A stretch of DNA of 64,000 nucleotides from Triangularia verruculosa (Eukaryota > Ascomycota > Sordariomycetes > Sordariales > Podosporaceae). A model generated the notes under the pieces. That model did not search any database. It saw only the letters and a program-made list of their open reading frames with translations, and was not told where the DNA came from. Position numbers and translations under genes: made by a program. This document shows positions 55,610 through 64,000 of this stretch, piece after piece. Within the stretch, counting starts at the first letter, position 1. The number at the start of each line of letters is the position of its first letter. The stretch is from contig MU863945.1 of the NCBI GenBank assembly GCA_033296885.1, forward strand, positions 1 through 64,000, given 5' to 3'.

Positions 55610-57389
55610 GTTGGCGTCGCAATATCGGTGACGCGATGCCTATGTCGTGGTTTGTCCTGTCTACAAAAAATAGCTGACGGGTCTGGGCCCGTGTTGACGT
55701 CGGTCGTCTAAACAGGGGCCGTCGCTATTAGAAAGCTTGGCGGCGGAAGCCACAAGCCAAAGGGGAGCTATGACCACCTTCTTGTTTCAAGGTTCATGTT
55801 GGCATTCTTAAGTTCCAGATGACGACAACTATCCGTACTGGACTTGAAGAAATCAGCATGTTTGAGTATCTTTGATGATTGTTTATTTACGTTGATGGTG
55901 CCCCACAAAGGCCCGTGTCACTTATTTAGCTTGGTGTACCGGTATCTCAACACCAGCAAAACGGTCTCACAAGTTTACAACGGACTTCACACGTGCCCCG
56001 CAATTCAAGGTCAGAATGAAGTCCCAGACTCCCGTTTGCTGGCTATTAGGCCAAGATTTACTTTGGACCAACACACCGGTCAGCAATATGAGTCCAGTCC
56101 GCTGCAGGATCGACTAGGACTCCATGCTGAGGATTCGTCCGCCCCTGATTTGTGATGATGTGTTTTGTAAGTTGCTGAGAAGGAATCATGATCCACTTCT
56201 GTTCCCACCTCTCGGCAGCCCATTGAGGTTGGACTTGGCCCCCGTACCTCGTAGCTGGGGCCACTCGCACAGGCAGGCATCCGGATCTCACCAGCGCAAG
56301 GCTGGCCCTCTCACCTCTTCAAAGAAACATTGCATGTATTCGCGTCCCGTTCAGCCGTCTCACCTCCCGCAGGCAAAGCAAGCCCATTGAGGCAGTCAAG
56401 TCCCTGTCTCTGCCCGGGGTGCTGGGTCGTCGTCTCTTTGTTCTCTTCATTTGCGCCGCCGCTATCTGTCTCTGTTAGAGAGATCTCGAACCTCACATCT
56501 CGGACCTAGGTGCTTTGCCTCACCTGGAATCCGCCCCTCCTTGATAATATAGGACCGTTACTATACCTGCCCTACCGTTGGAAGTTTGGAACCGGCGCTG
56601 TGCTAGTCATTTTGGAAAAGGACCTACCCGGTCGCCTGTCCTCGAAACCTGAAAAAAGAATTCCATTTCCTTTTCGGCCTTGGTTGTCTGGTGGGTATCA
56701 CCAGGTTGTTGCATCGTAAACTCCGGGGTCGGTATCCCGCTGTGAGATCGCCCAGCCGCAGAGTCCACTGAAAGGCAAGGAACCCGCAGGAACACACCGG
56801 CCTACAATCTCGGCGCAGACAGCACCAAGTCACCAACGCACCTGAGCGGCCGGGCTCGACGACACAAAGACACACACGGCGGCTCGAGGGGTCTTTTCAT
56901 TTGGCCCCCTCACCCTCTCACCCCCCCCCCCCCCCCCCAACGACTGCTAAAAAAATAAGCCTGCAGCACAGCAACCTCCATTCGCACTCCATTCGTATAC
57001 CGATCCAGCCTGTGTTGCTTGCGTCTTTCAAGAGATCCTCCACCCCCCAGGAACACCCCTCTCCCGTCTTCCCACCAGCACCGACACAAGCGACGGAGAC
57101 AGCGACCACAATACAGTGTGCCTCTCGCTGCGGCGGACGCCGATGGTGATGCTCATGGTTGCGCAACCTCGCTCACCTTATCGATACTGCGCCGGCGACA
57201 CACCAGACGAACCCCTCACCTCGGACAGCCTCTCCCCTCAGCCCTAACGCTTCAAGCCGACGTCTGCGGGACGGTCCTATTGTTGATGATCGGCGAAGGC
57301 CGCCACGCTCAGGCTGTCTGGACGACTGCAATCGATAAAAGTGATACTCCTCAATTTGATCCGGTGCGGGCGCCTAGCCCATCAGCACG
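55610..57389. other. Divergent intergenic interval: cyclophilin and arrestin-like genes
   Basis: 1.8 kb between divergently transcribed genes, so it carries both promoters. The last ~500 bp before 57390 are pyrimidine-rich and include a C18 run at 56921-56938. Frames of 60-124 codons are unsupported. Confidence 0.5.
56921..56938 (+). repeat. C18 homopolymer
   Basis: An uninterrupted run of 18 C in the CT-rich region about 450 bp upstream of the arrestin-like gene. Long C runs are error-prone in sequencing, so the exact length is uncertain. Confidence 0.8.
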
Positions 57390-58748
57390 ATGAGTCTGGC
57401 AAATACGGCTGCCACTGTGAGGATATCCGGGCCTCCAAATAGTAGCTTTCTGGTCGGCTACCCGGGCATCTCGGCGACATTGGTGCGCTCCCTTTCTCTT
57501 CCCTAAATTCGGTCTTGGTGTGTAAGTTGAACTAACAGGGCGCATTGCTGACCATGTCGTAGCCTAGAATAGTAGGCAAAGTCGAAATCCGGCCTGGCGC
57601 AGGCTACACAGCACCGGTACAGGTATCCATGGTTCGCATATGCCTTCAGCGACGAGAAACGATACACCCAGCGGCGGAAAACATGGCGAGGAGGCATCTG
57701 GGCACCCCAAGGCGAGAGACTGTCGATTTGGTAGGAAAGGAGGTGCTGCTGTTTCGGTGCGTGTCGGGAAAGGAGGCTGAGAGCGTAATTGCGATGGACC
57801 TACCGTTCCAAATATTCATCCCTTTCGGACGGGGCGGCGAAGAGGTAAACCGCCGCATTCCCCCAGCAAGCATCCAACTAGCCAGCCGAATTGCCGAAAC
57901 GTGCTATGAGCTGGTGGTCACGGTGCAGCAAGGCTCAAGCACGCAGAATCGATACGCATTTCCAATACCTCTTCAACGATACGATACCCTCTCCACCTTC
58001 GGCATGTACAACCGCCCGGAAAGCAAGGTGGTGACGGCGGACAACGTTGTGACGTTGGGCATTTCACTTCCCAGGTGGAGCTACGGACCATTAGACCCCA
58101 TAACAGTATACATTAAGCTCGCGCCAAACCCGGACTGGCTGAACAAGGCGCGCAAGGTGACGATACAAAAGATTACACTGGCCATCGAGGAGGAGATCAC
58201 GTTCAACCCGGAAGGAGACGAGCCAACGAAGAAGGTCAGCAAAATCGCAAAACACACGCAGCCGGTAGGGACCAAGATCCCGGAGGCTGGTTATGTCACC
58301 AATCTGGGGCTCGTATTGCCGGCGCGAGATTTGAGGGATTCAGATGGCATTATAAAACGGGGCAAGCCGGGATTTCCACTATATGAGGTCACCAGCTTCA
58401 CGACGTCGTCGATTCTGTACAAAATTGAATTCTTTTTGACCATCAAGGTGGGTTGCGCGCGCATCCAACGGCCTTTCCGAACTGCGTTTCTAACTTTGGT
58501 GCTAGGCACACTTGACATCGGCTCGCGACATCACATTACGGCAGCCGATTGTGATATGTCCGATGGACCAACAGGCTTGTAAAGAGGAGATGGATGCCAT
58601 CGAGCAAGCGGCAAAAGATGCGTCGCATGTGGACCCAAATAATCCAAAGCTACCAGATCGCACCATCATTCTGGCGCATGACAGGGAGGCGATACGGTAT
58701 TTGGGACTGTGCGAAGTAGGAGGAATGAAGAAGATGCTGATCGAGTAA
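57390..58748 (+). CDS. Arrestin-like domain protein
   Basis: Model: join(57390..57482, 57563..58447, 58506..58748), 406 aa, both introns in phase 0. It starts MSLANTAATVRISGPPNSSF; the first splice gives SATL-PRIVGKVEIRPGAGY, and the second gives FFLTIK-AHLTSARDITLRQP. The first half has the alternating beta pattern of an arrestin N-domain (VEIRPGAGYTAPVQVSMVRI, and later AMDLPFQIFIPFG), and the second half an arrestin C-domain (SYGPLDPITVYIKLAPN, with VTIQKITLAIEEEITF). Fungal alpha-arrestins usually act as adaptors for ubiquitin ligases at membrane transporters, but I see no PPxY motif here, so the partner is unknown. The C-terminal segment after residue 330 is charged. Confidence 0.85.
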
Positions 58749-59808
58749 CAATCGACAGCAATCTGGATGGGGCTGGATACCGGCAACGATATGATTGAAA
58801 GCACGGTGAAACCACCGACTGCGGTTCAGGTATCGCCATCCGGCTTGAGCACTGTGTTTTTCCCGCCGCTCGAAGAAGACTTTGCGGATTCTTTGCTGTC
58901 GAATAAGCCACAGCTTAATGACGGCCGCCGCGGCGAAAACGCACTTTACGCAGCGCCTGACAACCGAACAGTCGATAAATGGACTCCAAGTCCACAGTAT
59001 ACAAAAGCGCCAAGGGCTTGAACTAGGATGACCGGCGAGCCATCTTCCAAACGACGATCGAATGCTTCTATTCTTGGCCGAGTACATCGCTTTACTGGTG
59101 ATGAAATTATGACCAGAGTAAGTAGCGGCGTGGCGTCCCTGGGCGGACAAACCGGCATGCATGTCCAGGGACAGATAGATCTCGACATAATGTAGCTCTG
59201 AAGGGGCTGGAACTTGAGGCGGCAGTCATGTTTCTCATGACACTGGGGCGGATTTCGAACGGTTGGGATTGCTACGAACGGATTTGTTGTCCTAAATCTA
59301 GGACTGGTATACCCTTTATGTTTGCATCTGATGGAATTTCTCGTCAGCTTCAGGAGTCAAGGGGGGGATGGGGGGCAACTGTATATGTACCTATAGGTTA
59401 ACACCGCTGCACAAAACACCACGGTGTTGTACGGTTTGGTGGTGATGATGATGAAAGAATTAGTTGGATGAATTGATTGAGAAGAATAAAGAGATGATTT
59501 GAGACGCAATTACCGGAAATGATTGCAATTTGATGTGGTCACAAAAGGTTGTAGACCATGACGACATCACCGTCTTTTTAGTCACAACGATATATCCCAT
59601 CTCAAAACTCACACCACCTTCCTGGTCTTGGAAGTCCATTCTCAGCTTTACGAGCTTAAGACGTTCACCTTGTTGCTTCCCAGACATTCCACCTAGCTGC
59701 CACGAGCTCTCATAAAGACAACGAACATAAACCTGCATTCGTATTCAACCCATATCGAAGCTATCTTCCCTATGTTTCCCCCCCTCTCAACATCATCATC
59801 TCCCCTTC
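58749..59808. other. Convergent 3' interval, arrestin-like / mutarotase
   Basis: 1.06 kb between two convergent stops, so it should be mostly 3' untranslated sequence. A frame at 58767-59021 plus starts shortly after the arrestin-like stop, but it has no known domain and is not annotated. A GT/AT-rich stretch lies near 59400-59480. Confidence 0.5.
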
Positions 59809-61005
59809 TCAAGCATCAACACTAAACCGATGCCTAACCTGCAACACATACGGATCCCCCCCCGGCTCAAAAATCTGCCTCCCCCCCCTCCCCCACTCCG
59901 GATGATTCACCCCATCAATCCAATCCTGCACCTCAAGCACCACACACCCGTACTTCTCCACCCCCCTGCCCCCCGTCCCATCATCCCTCCCCTGAGTCGA
60001 CTTGATCGGCATCGTCCCGTTCATCCCATTACAGCTATACATCTGGAACGCCTCCTGATCGCTCCAAATCCTCAGCTCGATCCCGCTCCACTCGCTCCCC
60101 AAGCTGGCCACCATCTTGTCCTCCGACTTCCAGTCATACGGGTGCTGCCGGTTGACCAGCCAGCAGTTGTCATACCCCGTGCAGCTCCCCCCGCAGTTTC
60201 CCGCAATATCCGGATCCGAAAACCCGTCCCCGATCTGTCTCGGCGAAGACCAAAAGTCGTTTACCGAGTTCTTCGGGGCCGCGGAGATCTCCCCCGTGGG
60301 AATGAGGATGCTGTCTACGGCTATCGTCTGTCCTGAAAAAGGCAGGTGGAGGGTGTGGTTCAGCGCCGTGTCGGTTTGGTTGTTTGCAAACCCGTCTAGA
60401 TTCCAGTAGGTGTGGCTCGAGAGCATGATGGGTGTCTTCTTGGTGGTGGGGATGGCGATCATTTTGGCGTCCCACGTCATGTTGGATAGGGAGTAGGTGA
60501 TGTACGAGATGACTTCCCCGGGAAACCCTTCTTTCCCGTCCGGGTCGACGAGGCTGAAGGTGATGCTGCTTTGGGAGTAGGACACCACTGTGAAGTTTCG
60601 GTAATCCCACCCGTCGGGCCCCCCGTGGAGGGTGTTCACGCCGGCTGGGTGGGAAGAGGTGGGGTTTTCGTTGGGGAGGATGTGGTGTTCTTCATCGTCG
60701 AGGGTGAAGGTGCTGTTTTTGATGCGGTTGGCGTAGCGGCCGGGGACGCCGCCGAAGTGGGGGTGGACGGGGTCGAGGGAGTAGTAAGAGGCATTGTCGA
60801 AGCCGAGGACGATGTCGCGGTCGATGCCGTGCTTGTCCTTGATGATGAGGTTGGAGATGGAGGCGCCGTAGGGGATGAACGAGGCGGATATGCCCGGGGC
60901 GAAGAGCCAGTACTTCCCCGTGGAGTCGGGTTCGCCGGTGAAGGAGGGGGCGGAGAGGGCTGGGGTGAGCAGCAGGGCTGCTATGGGGAGGTAGGGGAGT
61001 TTCAT
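59809..61005 (-). CDS. Secreted aldose 1-epimerase (galactose mutarotase)
   Basis: Interconverts the alpha and beta anomers of hexoses such as glucose and galactose. 398 aa, no intron. A signal peptide is clear at residues 1-19 (KLPYLPIAALLLTPALSA), so the protein is secreted, and Asn-X-Ser/Thr sequons are frequent. Mutarotase motifs: GGVPGRYANRIKNSTF, then TLHGGPDGWDYRNF with the first active-site His, SSHTYWNLDGF with the catalytic His, and CVVLEVQDWIDGVNHPEW with the catalytic Glu. The ending DPYVLQVRHRFSVDA is usual. Four Cys are present in a CGGSC / DNCW cluster, which may form disulfides in an extracellular protein. Confidence 0.93.
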   Translation of the reverse strand: MKLPYLPIAALLLTPALSAPSFTGEPDSTGKYWLFAPGISASFIPYGASISNLIIKDKHGIDRDIVLGFDNASYYSLDPVHPHFGGVPGRYANRIKNSTFTLDDEEHHILPNENPTSSHPAGVNTLHGGPDGWDYRNFTVVSYSQSSITFSLVDPDGKEGFPGEVISYITYSLSNMTWDAKMIAIPTTKKTPIMLSSHTYWNLDGFANNQTDTALNHTLHLPFSGQTIAVDSILIPTGEISAAPKNSVNDFWSSPRQIGDGFSDPDIAGNCGGSCTGYDNCWLVNRQHPYDWKSEDKMVASLGSEWSGIELRIWSDQEAFQMYSCNGMNGTMPIKSTQGRDDGTGGRGVEKYGCVVLEVQDWIDGVNHPEWGRGGRQIFEPGGDPYVLQVRHRFSVDA

Positions 61006-62315
61006 GGTGGTGATTTGGGGTGGTGTTGAGACACCGATGAGAGTGAACGTAAACTCAGACCATGAGTTGGTGAAGGAGAGAATAAGTGGACGAAGAGAGG
61101 GACGAGTAGTGGGTTAATATAATCCAGAGCTACCTCCTCAAGCTCATCCCGTCGGTATGGAACCTTTACAACACTAGCTGCAAGAATCTTTAAACAAGGC
61201 AGGCCAACAGGTACGTGAGAGGGGTTCGTATGGTATACGCGGGAAAGAGTGACCTGCATCCGGGTATATGGGATGAAGCAACCTTGACGCCGCCGGACCA
61301 GCCACGCCTTTTCTTCTGGAGCAGCAGGTAAAGGAGGGTGTGACCACGAGGCGAGTGAGTGTCACACGGGAGATCTTAATTTTCCCGTCTCGACGGTCAG
61401 TCCAGTCTCAATGAGTAGACGCGGCCGGCATATACATGAGCTTGGTATACACAGTGATATGAGTGATACCGATGCTGTGTGACAAGACCGTTAGTTCTCC
61501 ACAACCGTTGCGCCACCAGATCTGGGATGCTCCATTGGCCACGATCAAAACAACATCAGAAACTCAATTGAAAAGTCACTTACACCCCTAGCCCAGTCTC
61601 ATCTCCAAATCCACAAGAATGGAAAACCCTCAAGCTCACGCAAGCATCTTCCTGATGGCTCGCCAAAGATTCGCGGAACAATTGTGACCAGAAACCGCGG
61701 ATGGGATGACGTCTTAACAAGCAGTCATTGGAGCGGCTCTGTGTTCGCCATTGGAGAGCTCTGTTGATGAAAACGGAGGAATGCGGGGATATCTCCGCAT
61801 AATTATCCCCTGTCGATAGCACACTGGAGCTTAGTTGAACTCCTGCCAAGCCCATGAGAATGCCTTTGTCACTGTTACCTTCCCGGTGTCTGTAAGGGCT
61901 GGAGGTGAGACCCTATATAGCTACTGCCAAACATGACAACACTTCTGATCTTGTAAGCTTCACTTGAATCGAATCTTTACCTAGTTACAGCATTTCAACG
62001 ACCTACGGTCCAGCAAAATACACAGAGCCAGGGTCTACATGCGCACCAATGACGATGGCAGTCGGCAAAAGAACATGCTAAAAATGCATCACTGGCTATA
62101 CTCCGTAACCATAAACACAGTCGAATTCCAATCTGCAACCCGCCAAAACAGTCCGATACTATCATATACAAGTCTTGCGCTACCCATACAGAATGAAGGA
62201 AGCCTTGAAGGAAACAGAGCCCTGAACGCATTAATAAAACGAACACTCCCCCGAACCGGCCACCGGCGTATCCTGCTCTCTAGGCTCTATGCACCGGTTA
62301 TCTCGCATGGCCTAT
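61006..62315. other. Intergenic interval: mutarotase promoter and vma2 3' region
   Basis: 1.3 kb between two minus-strand genes. The mutarotase promoter and leader occupy the left part (from 61006), and the vma2 3' untranslated region the right end (about 62050-62315). Short frames conflict and show no domain. Confidence 0.5.
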
Positions 62316-64000
62316 TTAAGCATCGATAAGGTTCTCTTCCTGAGGCGCCTCGGTATCCCTGGTGTCCTTGGTTGGGGCCTTGTCCTTGCCCTTGCGGTCT
62401 GATGGGGTTCTCGAGTAGAACTCGTCAATGATATCGGCGGGAATACGATTGAGCATGTCCTTGCGGTAGATGCGCAGCAAGCTCCACGCGAGGTCAAGAG
62501 ACTCGAAAATTGTGCGTCCCTCGTACGGACCTTGGTTGATAAAGGTCCGTTCGAACTTGTCGAGGAATTCCAGCGACTTCTTGTCCTCGGGGGACAAGGC
62601 TTCCTCACCAACGACAGCCTTCATGGCGGCCGCGTCACGACCGATGGCGTACTTTGCGTACAACTGATTGGATACATCACCGTGGTCCTTCCGAGTCATG
62701 CCCTCACCAATGGCAGACTTCATCAGACGAGACAGCGAGGGAAGAACGTTGATAGGGGGGTAGATGCCGCGGTTGTAGAGGCCACGGTCGACGAAGATTT
62801 GGCCCTCGGTAATGTAACCAGTCAAATCTGGGATAGGATGCGTGATGTCGTCGTTAGGCATGGTGAGAATAGGAATCTGAGTAATCGAACCGTTACGGCC
62901 TTCGACACGACCAGCACGCTCGTAGATGGTCGACAAATCGGTGTACATGTAACCGGGGAAACCACGGCGACCGGGAACTTCTTCACGCGCAGCAGAGACC
63001 TCACGGAGAGCGTCGCAGTAGGCTGAAAGATCGGTAAGAATGACGAGGACGTGCTTCTCGAGTTGGTAGGCGTAGTACTCGGCAGTAGTAAGGGCGAGAC
63101 GGGGTGTAATGATACGTTCGATACTGTGCATCTGTTAGCAATCAGGGGACTCGACAAAGTGTTCAGGCAGCATTTACGTAGGATCGTTGGCAAGGTTGAG
63201 GAAAAGGGTGGTACGCTCCAAACTGCCGTTCTCCTCGAAATCGCGGGTGAAGAAACGGGCAGTTTCCAAGTTGACACCCATAGCAGCGAAGACAATGGAG
63301 AAGTTCTCCTCATGGTCGTCATGTACGCCCTTGTTTGTCACACCCTTGCGCTGAACCAAACCGGCTTGTCTGCAAATCTGAGCGGCGATTTCGTTGTGGG
63401 GAAGACCAGCGGCAGAGAAGATGGGAATCTTTTGACCACGGGCAATCGAGTTCATCGTATCAATGGCAGAGATACCAGTCGAGATCATTTCCTCGGGGTA
63501 CACCTGCATCGGGTTAGCCACACATTCTTCACTCAGCAGAGTACAGTGAGCCTTACTCTTGAGTAGGGGTTAATGGGACTGCCGTTGATATCCAGGAACT
63601 CCTCAGCCAGGACCTTGGGGCCCTTGTCAATGGCACGACCTGAACCGTCGAAGATGCGCCCCAACATGTCTTCGGAGACACCGAGCTTCAAGCTCTCACC
63701 AGTCATTTCAACTCTGGTCTGGGTGGTGTTAGTCGGCTGACCATGTTATTGCGATGCGCGGATCCACCTCACCTTCTTCACATCAATGCCAGAAGTACCC
63801 TCGAAAACCTGCATGATCCGTTAATACATGCTGCTTGTCCTGGCGAAGTTTCGGCGGTAAATACCTGCACAACGGCACGGCTTCCTGTTGAGAGACTGTC
63901 AGTAAACAGCATGGTTCCAAGTATAGCGACAATGCTCACCTCGAGCCTCCAAGACTTGGCCGGAACGCACAGTTCCATCGGGAAGAGTAAGGCTGACAAT
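62316..64000 (-). CDS. vma2: V-type proton ATPase subunit B (partial, 3' part)
   Basis: Non-catalytic nucleotide-binding subunit of the V1 head that acidifies vacuoles. Partial; the 5' end lies past the right edge. Model on minus: join(62316..63123, 63178..63503, 63557..63718, 63773..63808, 63865..63884, 63940..>64000), in frame throughout, giving 470 of about 510 residues. Splices rebuild LPDGTVRSGQVLEARGSRAV, VQVFEGTSGIDVKK and INGSPINPYSRVYPEEM. Other hallmarks are IPIFSAAGLPHNEIAAQICR (nucleotide-binding loop), GRRGFPGYMYTDLSTIYERA, then ILTMPNDDITHPIPDLTGYI and PSLSRLMKSAIGEG. Exons of 20 and 36 nt are present. The C-terminus is charged and ends EAPQEENLIDA. Confidence 0.95.

Noticed and set aside
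1..64000. tRNA, rRNA, CRISPR array or secondary-metabolite cluster
   Set aside because: I looked for tRNA A/B-box pairs, regular spaced repeats, and PKS/NRPS motifs and saw none; short RNAs could still be missed without tRNAscan-SE or Infernal.

Overview
The window reads as genomic DNA of a filamentous ascomycete, most likely a sordariomycete (Sordariales-like). The signs are short 50-70 bp GT-AG introns with ctaac branch points, dense GC-rich genes, and a retrotransposon battered by transition mutations in the way repeat-induced point mutation (RIP) does it. The species is not identifiable by eye.

Layout. (1) 1-9264: repeat island. A complete Ty3/gypsy chromovirus (1061-8522) with 447-bp LTRs and a 5-bp target duplication sits inside an older, oppositely oriented retroelement. 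All open frames are destroyed by C-to-T/G-to-A changes. (2) 9265-15657: sparsely coding; one 2EXR-domain gene (12229-13245, minus). (3) 15658-25645: a cytosolic-type carnitine O-acetyltransferase (YAT2-like, 916 aa) and, after a 5-kb gene-free stretch, an Sfl1/Mga1-type HSF transcription factor (602 aa, five coding exons). (4) 26788-39577: one giant gene on minus, the TOM1/HUWE1 HECT ubiquitin ligase (4181 aa, five exons). (5) 41723-45448: rps6 and dph1 diverge from a shared 502-bp promoter, and dph1 converges on ctf8. (6) 46767-50640: an uncharacterised 653-aa nuclear-looking protein with an internal domain duplication, and a small gene with a spliced leader. (7) 52875-55609: SEN54 with an RGG tail, and a PPIL3-type cyclophilin. 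(8) 57390-61005: an arrestin-like protein and a secreted aldose 1-epimerase. (9) 62316-64000: the 3' part of vma2 (V-ATPase subunit B), running off the window.

Functionally this is a housekeeping neighbourhood rather than a cluster. Translation genes (rps6, dph1, SEN54) and protein turnover or folding genes (TOM1, cyp10) are prominent. The multi-exon models were joined by hand from splice signals, reading-phase agreement and family match; totals agree with known family sizes (RPS6 239 aa, DPH1 451 aa, YAT2 916 aa). No tRNA, rRNA, CRISPR or biosynthetic cluster was recognised. The best candidates for something new are the duplicated ~120-residue domain in the 653-aa protein, the small spliced-leader gene at 49.4-50.6 kb, and the preserved A8 gag-pol frameshift signal in the RIP-inactivated element.
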